Part shown: one piece after another, positions 34,801 through 46,518 of the stretch
How positions within the stretch are numbered: position 1 is the stretch's first letter
Layout of the letters: each line of letters starts with the position of its first letter
Origin: Nemertoderma westbladi
Lineage: Eukaryota; Xenacoelomorpha; Nemertodermatida; Nemertodermatidae
Reading direction: 5' to 3'
NCBI GenBank assembly: GCA_032718475.1
Contig: JAUCBJ010006592.1
Location: 1-57,396 of the forward strand
DNA length: 57,396 nt
The notes under the pieces: generated by a model
The model's database searches: none
The model's input: only the letters and a program-made list of their open reading frames with translations
Told to the model about the DNA's origin: nothing
Program-made: the position numbers and the translations under genes

Positions 34801-35740
34801 ATTATTTTAGAACAATTGAATTTCTGAATTTTAGGGGTTACTTGGTTACTTTAACTTACTTTATTACCGTTATTTAAGCAGTAGTCCAACTGATATTAAG
34901 ACCTAATTGTTGTATGGCAGGCCTACTATTTATAAATCGTTTGAGTTGATTTATAATATATATACCCGTTAAAATGGGTTTTGTCAATATTTGAAATAAA
35001 TGTTATTATTTCTGGGAAAGAGTCACTACACAGAAGCTGTGCACTCTCAGTGAAGTGCTACTCGTTGGACACTAAAGCAAATAATTCTAATTAACCTAAG
35101 TTACTTAATACTACAAATTACATACAATTCGGGGTGAGATTACAATCTCTAAATAAACACAAAAAATTACAAGTACGAATTTTTAGGGTAATTTTACAAG
35201 AATTCTACAAACCAGCCTAACAAAGGGTTAGAAATCTGGTTATTACAAACGGACAGGGTACTACGATATTTGAAAATAATAAGTAGTAGTAAATATACTG
35301 CGTTGTCCAGATAGGAAAAATACCACCGTCTGACGACTTATAGCCGTATCGCTATAAGTACTACGTTATGTATCACGGAGTGTTCCTACCTAGAAGTTAA
35401 TTACCGCGGTCTACCAGAACCAACGTGCCTATTAACCACTTTACAACACAAATATACTGCCTACACACTGATTACCTTCGGAAAGCACTGTACACTAAAC
35501 CCTAAATTAGGTACAAGTACTTATACAACAAATAATCGGTAGTTAAAAATACTTGAACAGCCAAAAGAACCACGGTATCTGCTGGAGTGACCGGGGCACA
35601 AAATCACCAGTCTTTACCTACGCCAAGCAGCCCTGATGTAGTACTGGGGTTAGTTTAACTATAACGGTATATATAACAAGCACAATTACTGTAGGAATAA
35701 ACTTGGGGATATGAAGGTTGCGAATAATCGCATAAACTCT

Positions 35741-36320
35741 GAATAATAAATATTATGCTACGCGTACAGACTACTCAAACAAAATGCAGACCAAATACTG
35801 ACAGACTACTATCAAGCCCAAACAAACTACGGTATATGCAGACTCCGAAATGGTTAGTTAGTATGCGTTCTAACCCAGTAGTACGACTTATTCTTTCGAG
35901 GGGGTTTACCTCACAGCTCTGGAAGCCCCTACGTTCCCAACTGGCACTTTATCGGACATACACTCTACACACACCGAAATCTCTCAAGACCTAACAACAG
36001 CCAGACAACAATCCAGCCTACAAATTATCTAAATAAGAAATATTACGCTACCCGTACAGACTACACAAACAAAGTACAGACCAAACGCTGGCAGACTACT
36101 ATCAAGCCTAAATACACTACAGTATATGCAGACTCCGAAATGGTTAGTTAGTATGCGTTCTAACCGAGTAGTACGACTTATTCTTTCGAGGGGGTTCACC
36201 TCACAGCACTGGCAGCCCCTACTTTCCAAACTAGTACTTTTTCGGACATACGCTCTACACACACTACAGTCTCTTCAGACTTAACAACAGTCAGACAACA
36301 GTCCAGCCTACAAATTATCT
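35741..36320. repeat. Tandem dimer, exact 290-bp period
   Basis: Units 35741-36030 and 36031-36320. Both run from a taaatattatgcta-like start to cctacaaattatct, differing at scattered positions. They share the long word tatgcagactccgaaatggt. Confidence 0.95.
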
Positions 36321-36667
36321 GTACAATCTGAGCAGGCTTACACGCCTTCTGCTCAATATTGGCCTACAAATAAATAAAACTTGACAGAAATAAGTAAAAT
36401 CTCAATAAAAAACCAGGGCGGGCCCTCCCTGATTTAATATTAAGGCCTACCGGTATATAATTATCAAATTCGAATAATACTGCTGTACCTGTACTGCTGT
36501 AGGTACCGGTCCGGGTGGTTAGGTAGTCAGGCCTACTGGGTACCGGTTGCCGGTACTTCAGCTTTATTGCCTACTGCAATACAGAAGCTATATCTGTTAT
36601 TGTTCTTACCAGAACAATAGTAAACTGTATTTATTGCCTACACTGCAATCAGAATAATAACTGTTAC

Positions 36668-37817
36668 TGTTCGCGCTTTTAAGACCTTTGCCAGTTTAAC
36701 CCGCCAAATCTATATGTCTTCTAGGTTATAAATCGACTTTAGCCTATGACAAGTATTTGACACAAATAAATCCAACATTAGCCGAAGCCAGTCTATGCGC
36801 GACCATTCACCCGCTGGATATACCCGGGAGACTGGATTCGGATGCTTTAATTTGATTGCGGTGCAGGCCTACCGTACTATTCGATTGATCGTTAATATAT
36901 AATCTCTGACAAATATCATTCACTTTCGGGAAATATTAGCAGTTCCTTTAGGACGTGGCGCTCTATCTATATAAACAGAGCTATGGCTTACACTAAACAC
37001 AACGGAATGGATTATAAGTTACACATAAAGCGCATTCTTTAGGAGATGCTTTGTTACACGGACAAGCACATACAGACTATTGCACACCGCTGCACACTGA
37101 ATTGCCGATAGTCACTGATTTTAATCATATATAAAGAGAATAGCAACCGACATTTGTAGGGCCTATAAAATAGCATTCAATTCACTACAAACCACGATAA
37201 TATAAGTCGCAATTGCTATATATAACCGGTCTCTCTAACCTTAGTGTATCAAGAAGATCGGGGTTTCTGATCGTTTATCGTTATTCTCCAAATAACAATA
37301 ATCAAACAACTGATACAATTAATAACAAACAGTAAATAGCAGTAAATAATGTGCAATACAGCAGTAGGTACCGTACGGTAACAGTTATGTGTTCTTATAA
37401 TTAAAGCCGTTCTAATGCTGGAATAATACAGAATAATTCCATAGCCGATGTTCATGGCATCAGGAAAACCAACACACTGAAACCTGTGAGCTGTTGTAGG
37501 CAGCTTTCAACACAAAGATAAATAGCTCTCATTGGCAGAACTCCAGATTCTATAGGTTCCACGAACGTCTAAATGCCAAACCTCCCTATCCTTTGCAGCC
37601 CATAGCCAACACAAGGCTAAATCGCTCTGCTTGGTTGACCTTGCTCTGGTTGGTTGATCGAACAGAACAAAGAGGCCATACGTACAGCAAATCAGCCAAT
37701 CAGCCGGTAGCTTGCATCATTTGAGTTAGGGAGTTTTTCTTTAGAGTATTTGAGCGCATTAAGGGAAACTGGATTGCGAAGCAAAAGGGCCAGTTATATC
37801 CCACAAAAGCTTTTACA
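36668..37817 (-). repeat. BEL-1 5' LTR (right)
   Basis: Direct repeat of 25753-26902, same length of 1150 bp. Near-identity implies a recent insertion despite the lost enzymes. Confidence 0.95.
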
Positions 37818-37822
37818 TAGGC

Positions 37823-38473
37823 CCAGGCATGATGTTGACCGTATTACAGTACCGGTATTACTGTCAATATTATTTTGTATTTATATACAACAACTACAAG
37901 TAATGTACAATTTGTTACAGGTCAGTGGAGGACATACCACAGGTACATTTCCATTGCTGCACTATCCATGTATCAATGCCGCTGTGTGGTGGAATGTACA
38001 TCGGGCTAGAATGAGATGATCATATCTACGCTGCTACGGTTCCTACCTTGCTCTAGATTTACTACCAGGGCTGACGTTTCTGTCACATCCTGACATCAGC
38101 ACATGGCTACCAGTAATGGCAGAATGGAGTTACCTAACAGAAACTGCGGCCAACTGCAAATATTATCTTCAGGATTATTCTTCTGACGGCTTGGTCTTTT
38201 TGGTGGCTGGCAATCTAAAACCTGCAGACCTGACAACTTTAGGAGCAAATTGGAGGCTGAAATCAGCGTTACCGGTACTCTAGTTGATTCGGATCCCGCA
38301 AATACATTCAACTATACTACAAGTTCTTTTGGATTGGCAGATTGGGTTGATTGTGGTCTAACCGGCTAACACTCTGACTGTTCCGCAGCGGCTCTGTTTG
38401 TTTATAGATCTTGCATGCCGGCCTTCCCATGATTGACATCGCGTGTCGCAGTTCTACATAAAGCTTATTGGAT
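37823..38473. other. Spacer between BEL-1 and BEL-2; no gene seen
   Basis: About 650 bp of unique-looking sequence without a supported ORF, between the two target duplications. Confidence 0.6.
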
Positions 38474-38478
38474 TAATG

Positions 38479-38976
38479 TGTAAATAATCGCCAGGTTGTC
38501 GACCGGAATTTCTAACTTTCTGTACCCGTTTTTTGGGATCGAGACGTAATCTGCTGTCTTTACAGCACTCTGTCCAACCTCCCTCTAGCGGGAAGGTTGG
38601 CAGGCAATCTTAGGATCGAAACGTAGCTAACTGGCCACTCAGCAGTCTCCTTGGCTACCCAATCAGGACGCTTCCTGAGACGGTATTTAAGGAGCTGCTG
38701 GCCACTTTTCCTCACTTCCAAGTCGACAACCTTTTCCTTGTGCAAACCCCTGCTTCAAAGTTTAGTGATTTAATTGTCTCCTCTTCTATTTCCATATTAT
38801 TCAACGAACTATTATAAATAAACTCAGTTATCGCGTTCACTCAAAATCAACTTTTTCAACCTTCACCTTACCCTTCTACCTCTACTTTGGGAGCCGTCAC
38901 ATAGTTGCACTCCCTTCGGCAACTGGGATTCTAAAATCGAAGACTCTCTGCATCTCTCAACGCCCAGTTCGCCACA
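38479..38976 (+). repeat. BEL-2 5' LTR
   Basis: 498 bp, same length as 44439-44936. It carries promoter and poly(A) signals annotated separately. The small minus-strand frame seen in both LTRs is a shadow. Confidence 0.97.
38659..38690 (+). promoter_or_regulatory. BEL-2 LTR core promoter (CCAAT, TATA-like)
   Basis: CCAAT at 38659-38663 and tatttaag at about 38684-38691 lie about 20 bp apart. AATAAA follows at 38817-38822, the expected order for an LTR U3-R. The same elements occur in the 3' LTR. Confidence 0.6.
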
Positions 38977-39011
38977 CTTCGAACCGGATACCTCTCTCAA
39001 CCACACTAACT

Positions 39012-42000
39012 ATGGAGAACTTCGCCGAGGCTACTCTACGGGGTCGCAAGAAGTCCACAAAGAAGGCCATCACTTATCAGATCCGCGAGATAACCGCTCT
39101 GGATCCTGACACCCCCGAGCTCCAAGGACACCTGGCGCTACACACCGGTCGACTACAGCAGCGAAAGGCGACCCTGCTGGAAGTCTTCGAGCTTCTTCTA
39201 TTGAAGTCTGAGGATGAAGAAGCCGCCGAACTACTGTCAGACGAAATGGAGGCTGAACGGGATCGAATCTTAGAGGCCGAACTCCATCTGGAACAGCTCC
39301 AGAAACTCTTCCCGGCCAATCAACCGGCACCTCCTTCTGACTGCGACTCTACTGCGTCGTCTGCTGCTGCTGGCGTTGAGGCCATCCTGTCTGCCTCAAC
39401 ACTCCCTAAACTGTCGCTGCCCACCTTCTCGGGCGATCCCCTGGATTGGCGGCAGTTCTACGACCAGTTCGTTGCTCTGGTCGACTTCGACAAGTCGACT
39501 GTCTCCCCTGCGGCCAAGTTCGTTCACCTGAAGAACTGCCTACGGGGTCCTGCTCTCGCCGCCGTGCAGGGCATCAAGTGTGGCAACGGTGCCTACGCCG
39601 CGGCCACCAAAGAACTCCTCTCTCGGTTTGGTCAACCAAACGTTTTGATTGCTCTGTACAGCCAGAGGATCGTCAACGCCCCATCAGTCACCAGTGATAA
39701 CCCGGATCAACTCCGAACTCTGGTCGACACCTTCTCTGCCTCCGTCAGAGAGATGGAGTCTCTATTCGAGGACGTGGAGACGACAGGGCTCAATGGGGAG
39801 CGCGCCACATGTGCCTTCTCTACAAAGTTAGCTGGACTCCTCCTGGCTCCACAGCTGATGTCCAAGCTCCCTAAGACGATTGTGTTGGAATGGAATCGCC
39901 GGAACACCGAACCTGCCGGTCGTCACAACCTCGTGGCGTTGCTCAACTTCCTCAAGACTGAGCTGGAGGGCCTCGAGGCCTATAGGCGCTCTGGAGAGCC
40001 GCCCAAGCGTCCCGACTCTCGACCTCCATCTACCAATACTCGACCAAACCAGAAACCCTCGGTCACCTTCTCTGCTAAAACTCCGATGCCTCCTCGGATC
40101 AAAGACCTCCCTAGCGGTGAGCGGCTCGCAGCAGTGAGGGCGCAACGTCTCTGCAGCAACTGCCTGGCTGGTGGCCATATTGTGTCCACCTGCCCACAAC
40201 CTCCCAGCTGCAGGGTGTGTCCTTTAAAACACCACGGGTTGCTCCATATGGAACTCACTTCCCCCCCTGGGGGACCTTATAGGGTCGGCTCGTCCTCTAC
40301 CTCTGGTGGGCGTCGTCCGGCTCCCTCTTATAATCCTCAACTGGATCCCTCGGTTCCAGAGTTTAGACCTCCTGCCAGGACTACGGTGGCCTGTCGAAGG
40401 CCAGACGTGGCACACCTGCAGACTGCCGTGGTGACCGCTAGCGACCCCCGCCAAACTGCCTCTAGAAAGATCAGACTCCTCCTAGACACCGGGTCGGAGG
40501 AGTCCTACATAACCTCCGAACTCGCCGGCTACCTCGAGCTGCCGGTTCGAGACAGAGCCTCATTTGCCACTGAGGCTTTCGGCGGCATTGTATCACCGAC
40601 TCAGGATCGTTGTCAGGTGGACCTCCTCCTTAGCAAGGGAAGCTCGTCCCTTGGCGTCCGAGCCTGGGTGGTGGACACTATCTGCTCCCCCCTGGGTCCA
40701 CAAAACCTTAGATCCACCGACTGGATCACCATCGACCTGGCGGACCCTGACCCTTCAGCGGTTCGCCCCACAGACTTCCTCCTCGGCGCCGACCTCCTCC
40801 CTCGCGTCCTCCTTCCTGGGATGATCACCGAGAGCGGGGTCATGGCCCAGAATACGATCTTTGGGTGGACCCTCCTTGGCAGTCGTACATCTGCCACACC
40901 CAGTCTCTCCCGAGCCTTCCGTGTGTGTACCAGGAGCCTGGACATCCTCTGGGACCTGGAGACCATCGGGATAGAACATAAATCAGACGATGAGGGATCG
41001 GACTCCTTCATCAAACCGCGTCTCGTTTGTGGACGGTTCGAGATCGACCTCCCATGGATCGACGACCGCAGACCATCCTCCAACTACGGCGGAGTCCCTT
41101 CACGCCGGCTGAGACCCCATCATCTCGAGGGATTCAAACAACTCGAGTCACTGGGGTACATTGAGAGACTCGTCTCTCCTCCCCCCAACGCGTACTTCCT
41201 TCCTCACCATGCCGTGGTCCAGCATGGAAAGACTCGGGTCGTCTTCAATGGGGCAAAGAAATCTCCTAATGGCCTCTCGATCAACGACTGTCTGAAGACG
41301 GGGCCAAATCTCCTACCATTACTCTTCAACGTGGCTATACGTTTCAGAGTCTACCCTTGTGTGGCCGTCGGGGACATAGTGAAGGCCTTCCACCAAATCT
41401 CGATTGCTGACCACGACCGCGACTATCTCTGCATTCGGTGGCAAGACGAGGATGGAGAGGTGTTGAGCCACTTCGTGCGCCTCCCCTTCGGCCTGAACTG
41501 CTCCCCGAGCGCTCTACAATCCACTCTGCGTGTTCTGTTCGGCCTACCCGAGGGCTCTGCCCTTCCTCTACCAGTCCCGGACACTGACCACTCTGTCGTT
41601 CAACCCCAGGTCAGTGACCTCTCGTTCGGTGAACCTCAGGTCAGTGAACCCTCGGTCGTCGAACTCATGGTCGATGACCCCTCGATTGCCAAACCCCAGG
41701 TCGTTGACCCCTCGGCCATCGACCCCCACACTCTCTCATGACTCATTGAGAGCCTCTACGTCGATGACGTGGTGTTAGGGGGAGAGACTCCATCAGACGT
41801 GAATACACTCAGAGAAACTCTCACTGAGCTGTTGTCTCGCGCCTCGATGAACCTTCACAAGTGGAGGTCAACGAACCCCACTTGTGACGAGGAGAGTCTC
41901 CCAACTCGAGTACTGGGGATCCCTTGGGACCCCATCTCAGACGAGATCTCGGTCAACCTCGAGAACGTGAACCCCCCTAAAGTCTTTACCAAACGAACTC

Positions 42001-44172
42001 TGCTCGCGTGTACAGCTTCGATCTTCGACCCTCTTGGTCTCCTCTCGCCCTGGACCCTCTCTCTACGCCTGCAACTGCAGGACCTCTGGTGCGCCGGCTC
42101 TGGATGGGAACAGCGGCTGGACCCAGAAGCAGCCCGCCGCTGCCTGGAGCTCATCTCTCAGGTGCCAGCGATCCCTCCAACGCTGCCTCGAGACTGCTCC
42201 AACCCTGATCGCATCGAGATCTACGCCGATGCCTCGCTCAAGGCCTATGCCGCCTGCCTCTACACGTTTCGTGGGGGCACACGAACTCTACTCTGCGCCA
42301 AAGCGCGCGCTGCCCCCCTAAAGCCGAAGCCATCCTTACCTCGGCTTGAATTGATGGCGGCCCTCCTGGGGGCACGTCTTTATGGCTCCATTATCAAGGC
42401 CCACAAGGACTTCCCTGATGTAGAAGCTATCTTCCACTCCGACTCCACCATAACTCTCGCCTGGCTGAGTAAACCTCCCAACACCTGGAAGACCTTCGTA
42501 AGAAACCGGGTGCGCGACATCCAGGCTCCTCGCGCCCTTCCATCTCTGGCACCACATACCCGGGTGCCAGAACCCTGCCGACATTGGCACTCGAGGTTAT
42601 GACCTTGGAGCTCTCGCTTCTTCGAGCTGGTGGCTCGGCCCCTCTGGTAACCTTCACACCGCCGACACCTCGGCGATTGACACCCAGGTCACTGACCTCC
42701 AACATGTGACAATGGAGCGCCGATCTCTATTGACTAAACTCATCACGGGGAGCGAGCAAGTGGTTGACCTTAAACGGTTTTCTAACCTGACCCGAGCAGT
42801 TCGGGTCATGGCCTGGGTCTCTCGATTCATCAGTAACTGCAGGGTTCGTCGGCGAACCCGCAGCTCTGCCGCCACTGGGCCTCTCAGCAAAGTGGAACGA
42901 GACCGCGCCCTTGTTCAGCTGTTCTACCTGGAACAGCGAGCAACTATGTCTAATGACATCGACCTAATCCAGGAAGGCGACACCCGGGAATCCTCTCTAT
43001 GGCCCTTCCGGCCATTTATCGACACAGCAACCAACCTGGTCAGTGGATGCCCTCGAACCCAAGAACAATCCCTGCCTCTGCTGCCCAAGGGTTCCCCCCT
43101 CGCTCGCCTACTCGCCTGGGACGTCCACATCGTCACAAAACATGGTGGAGTCCCCACAATGATGTCTGAACTCAGTAAGACCGTGTGGATCGCAGGTCTG
43201 CGTTTGATCTGTAAGAAGATCACGTATGACTGCGTCCCCTGCCGCCGCTTCAACTCCCGCCACTTCTGCACCCCAGAGGGGGCGCTTCCTGACTTCCGGG
43301 TAAGGCCGGGGGTCATACCCTTCCAGTCCACCGGCTTGGACTACGCTGGTGGTCTCAATAACAATGAAGGGGAGAAGCGCTACATCCTTCTCCTCACCTG
43401 CGCGTCTACCCGCGCACTACACCTCGAGTTGACCTCCCAGATGGACGCCGAGGACACCCACAACGCCCTGCGTCGTTTCGCGGCCAGACGGGGTGTTCCT
43501 GAGGTGTTGTACTCAGACAACGCCGCTACCTTCAAACTACTCAGTAAAGTTCTGGCCGGAACCGAGTGGCGCTTCATTCCGGTCCACGCCCCCTGGCATG
43601 GTGGCTTCTGGGAGAGGATGGTTGGGGTAGTGAAGCAGGCGCTCAGGAAGAGTCTGGGGCGCGCTGCACTCACAGACGATGAACTGCGAACTGTGCTGGC
43701 CGAGGTTGAAGCGACAGCCAATCGTCGGCCCCTCGTACGATCCCCTGACAGCAGCACCGAACCGTTAACTCCCGCTCACTTTCTGTTCGGTGGCACTCCG
43801 CCACCTCTTGCGCCATTGGGCCTCCTCTCTCCTAAGGACTACCCCCAATCTCTCTCTTCCTCATCCCGTCGCTCTGCTAAGGAGTTGAGGAGCAGCTGGC
43901 GCCGATCTGTGGCAGCTACCGAGGCGATCTGGAAGCACTGGACCTCCGAGTACCTGCCCACACTTCGATCCTGGCGTAGGAAGCTGCGTCCTGCACCAAA
44001 GGTTGAGAGTGGGGCGATAGTCATCGTCGATACCCCTCTCAAGCCGCGATCGAGCTGGCCCCTTGGGAACGTTGTTCGGGTCCACCCTGGAGGACGCACA
44101 GCGGATGTCCGGGTCAATGGCCACGTGTCCTCGCGCCCCCTTGCTGGACTTGTCCCCCTCGAGGTAGACTGA
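39012..44172 (+). pseudogene. BEL-2 gag-pol polyprotein, one stop and one frameshift
   Basis: The ATG at 39012 opens gag: a coiled N terminus, then a capsid-like domain starting LPKLSLPTFSGDPLDWRQFY. Zinc knuckles (CSNCLAGGH, CRVCPLKHH) sit near residues 378-411 and the protease (LLLDTGSEES) near 488. RT follows (TRVVFNGAKK, VGDIVKAFHQI, LPFGLNCSPSAL), then YVDD at 41757-41768, RNase H (IYADAS, RLELMAAL, FHSDST) and integrase. Integrase has an HHCC finger ending CVPC, GLDYAGG, YSDNAATF and FWERMVGVVK as D-D-E, then a C-terminal basic domain to 44172. An in-frame TGA lies at 41739-41741, just before the YVDD box. A frameshift near 42530 separates RNase H from the connector and integrase. Catalytic residues are otherwise present. 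Confidence 0.95.
41575..41741 (+). repeat. Pro/Asp/Val-rich repeat insertion inside BEL-2 RT
   Basis: Between the RT motif-B region and YVDD the protein runs through about 50 residues of repeats such as VVQPQVSDLSF, GEPQVSEPSV and AKPQVVDPSA. The DNA repeats a period of about 33 bp built from ccccaggtcagtgacccctcg-like words. The terminal stop lies at its end. A similar word occurs at 42657-42695 in the connector. Confidence 0.8.
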
Positions 44173-44428
44173 CTCGCGCTCTCTGCGTCTATGTACTGTT
44201 TGTTTGGACTTAAATTGTAGTTCTTTCATTGTTGTTGAGATTTCAACGCTTATATTACTCTGTCTTACTTTATTCTGAATTTATATTAGTGTATTGCATT
44301 ATATTACTTTATCTTACCTATATTGACCTATATTGTCTGTATGCACTACTTTAACATTGGTTTTCTTACTATTTGTTATTTTTGTATTTTCGGCGATTAT
44401 CTATCGTCCTATTTTGAGCGATCAAACT

Positions 44429-44438
44429 AGGAGGGGAG
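44429..44438 (+). promoter_or_regulatory. BEL-2 polypurine tract
   Basis: aggaggggag directly abuts the 3' LTR TG at 44439, as needed to prime plus-strand DNA. Confidence 0.85.
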
Positions 44439-44936
44439 TGTAAATAATCGCCAGGTTGTCGACCGGAATTTCTAACTTTCTGTACCCGTTTTTTGGGATC
44501 GAGACGTAATCTGCTGTCTTTACAGCACTCTGTCCAACCTCCCTCTAGCGGGAAGGTTGGCAGGCAATCTTAGGATCGAAACGTAGCTAACTGGCCACTC
44601 AGCAGTCTCCTTGGCTACCCAATCAGGACGCTTCCTGAGACGGTATTTAAGGAGCTGCTGGCCACTTTTCCTCACTTCCAAGTCGACAACCTTTTCCTTG
44701 TGCAAACCCCTGCTTCAAAGTTTAGTGATTTAATTGTCTCCTCTTCTATTTCCTTATTATTCAACGAACTATTATAAATAAACTCAGTTATCGCGTTCAC
44801 TCAAAATCAACTTTTTCAACCTTCACCTTACCCTTCTACCTCTACTTTGGGAGCCGTCACATAGTTGCACTCCCTTCGGCAACTGGGATTCTAAAATCGA
44901 AGACTCTCTGCATCTCTCAACGCCCAGTTCGCCACA
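44439..44936 (+). repeat. BEL-2 3' LTR
   Basis: 498-bp direct repeat of 38479-38976. Confidence 0.97.
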
Positions 44937-44941
44937 TAATG

Positions 44942-45960
44942 AAACCACATACTCTTTATAATTCTAGAGTAAGTTAGGATATAGGCCTACAATACTACCG
45001 GCATTGGAACTGATGGACTTCTAAATAATGCCTCTCAGTATACCCTCTAACTCACAAGTGATTTCCAGTGTTTAATTAATCAGTAATTTATTTCTAGTAT
45101 TTAATTTTAAAGTAAATTATTATTTATAATTCTAACAGTATTATGGCAAGAAATCATGGTCTTACGAATGGCAGAGACACACTCAAAAATTTAACCTAAC
45201 ATTTCACTATTTTATTGTTAATTTGAGTTCCTGACAGCGTATTTTTCAAAATGTTCACTGGGAAAAGTTTCTACTTGTTTGTTCGAAAAATTGCTACTGC
45301 TGTGTATCGCTAATTTAATTTTCTACTTGATTTCTGTATTAATTTATTAAGATTTAAATATCATGGCGGCAGGTGGGCCAGGCCATCATCGGTCACTGTG
45401 GTTCGGTTGGCAGAAACAGACTAAATCCATTATGGGTAGCATGTGCGAATGTTGGTAGTATTAAATTTGTAATTTATCAATGTTTGAATTTCAAATTGTA
45501 CAGAAAATTTGCATTTTTCAATATTCGCTATTTCCTATTTAGAAATATGGCTTACAAAAATTTATAGAAATTGTGATTTTATTTATTTATAGATTTAATT
45601 CACATTTTTATTCATTATGGTTAGTTTTGGTTTTTATGAAAAATATTATGGTTATATAATTATATATATATAAAGCAAGAATAGTTATTGGGTGTATTTA
45701 GGCAGTTATGTGATTAAAATAAAAAAATTTGTCCCACCATTTTTAGGTTAGTAGGTCAAAATATATGTTTCAAATACAATACTATTTTGTTAAGATGTGT
45801 ATTATAATTTGTACCAATAAATTAAGTAAGTTGTTTAAATTTGTTTAGGGTTTGGTAATTCGATGATTTGAACCATGAAATTGACCAGCTTGACCAAACG
45901 GACTGCCAAATAAGGTATATTCGCCTGACGAAGTGAGCAAATTTACTCCCCAACGAAAAT
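44942..45960. other. No gene seen
   Basis: AT-rich sequence. A 64-codon plus frame at 45373 has no recognisable features. Confidence 0.6.
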
Positions 45961-45973
45961 ATATATTACAGAT

Positions 45974-46206
45974 AGGGGGGAAACTGGGCGCAATAAAATT
46001 CATCCCTCTCCAGGGGAAATTGGACGCAAATAACAGATGATTACTCTCAAAAATAAAACTGTATCCTGTTCTATTGTGTTTAGTTTATTGTTTTGGTTAA
46101 AATAACGTTCCACTGTAACCTGCTCCTTTCCCTAAATTTAGAATTTAACATTGATGCGGTATATTAATTCGCCAAGGCGGGTGTTGCGTCCAGTCCCCCC
46201 CCCCCC
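45974..46206. mobile_element. Possible small MITE with GGGGGG..CTGG.CGCAA ends
   Basis: ggggggaaactgggcgcaa at about 45975 and the inverse ttgcgtccagtccccccc ending 46206 resemble terminal inverted repeats. An internal copy (aggggaaattggacgcaa) lies at about 46012. The C12 run at 46195-46206 belongs to the right end. No target duplication could be fixed. Confidence 0.35.
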
Positions 46207-46218
46207 GTCTCATATATG

Positions 46219-46518
46219 AACTTGCCCAAACGGGCAAGTTAAATATATTAGCTTGCCAAAATGGGCAAGCTATATTTTAACTTGCCCAAACTGGCAAGTT
46301 AAATATAATGGCTTTCCAAAATGGGCAAGTTATATTTTAACTTGCCCAAACTGGCAAGTTAAATATATTAGCTTGCCAAAATGGGCAAGTTATATTTAAA
46401 CTTGCCCCGACGGGCAAGTTAAATATATTAGCTTGCCAAAATGGGCAAGTTATATTTTAACTTGCCCAAACTGGCAAGTTAAATATAATGGCTTGCGAAA
46501 ATGGGCAAGTTATATATT
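46219..46518. repeat. 5 x 60-bp tandem repeat of paired hairpins
   Basis: Exactly five 60-bp units start at 46219, 46279, 46339, 46399 and 46459. Each unit carries two inverted repeats, cttgcccaaactggcaag and gcttgccaaaatgggcaag, separated by ttaaatatatta. Units differ at one to four bases. Confidence 0.97.

Larger units (their letters stand above)
34411..36667. other. BEL-1 5' leader
   Basis: Noncoding on the coding (minus) strand between the 5' LTR and gag. It contains two tandem dimers and a 9-bp perfect hairpin (tattgttct/agaacaata, about 36599-36620) near the LTR. Confidence 0.7.
25753..37817 (-). mobile_element. BEL-1, complete BEL/Pao-type LTR element lacking RT, RNase H and integrase
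   Basis: This 12,065-bp insertion has two 1150-bp LTRs in direct repeat, TG...CA ends and a 5-bp target duplication TAGGC (25748-25752 and 37818-37822). Coding sense is minus, so the 5' LTR is the right one. Internal parts in coding order are a 2.2-kb leader with tandem duplications, gag-protease (34410-30238), a 1.7-kb gap, and an extra ORF (28519-27534). RT, RNase H and integrase are absent. The purine-rich ctgggagcgg on the minus strand, ending at 26903, abuts the 3' LTR as a polypurine tract. No convincing primer-binding site is visible. Confidence 0.93.
38479..44936 (+). mobile_element. BEL-2, complete BEL/Pao LTR retrotransposon
   Basis: The 6,458-bp element has two 498-bp LTRs (TG...CA), a TAATG target duplication (38474-38478 and 44937-44941), a polyprotein region and a polypurine tract aggaggggag ending at 44438. 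Its coding part is markedly GC-richer than all surrounding DNA. LTRs are almost identical (one difference noticed, near 38796 against 44756), so insertion is very recent. One TGA and one frameshift break pol. Confidence 0.97.

Noticed and set aside
38560-38745. 61-codon minus frame inside the BEL-2 LTR (again at 44520-44705)
   Set aside because: Present in both LTRs because they are duplicates; no domain, antisense to the LTR promoter.
39070-44229. Many long antisense and alternate frames over BEL-2
   Set aside because: GC-rich coding DNA yields long shadow frames; none has a recognisable domain.
46219-46518. CRISPR-like array
   Set aside because: Units are contiguous tandem copies with no unique spacers, in animal DNA.
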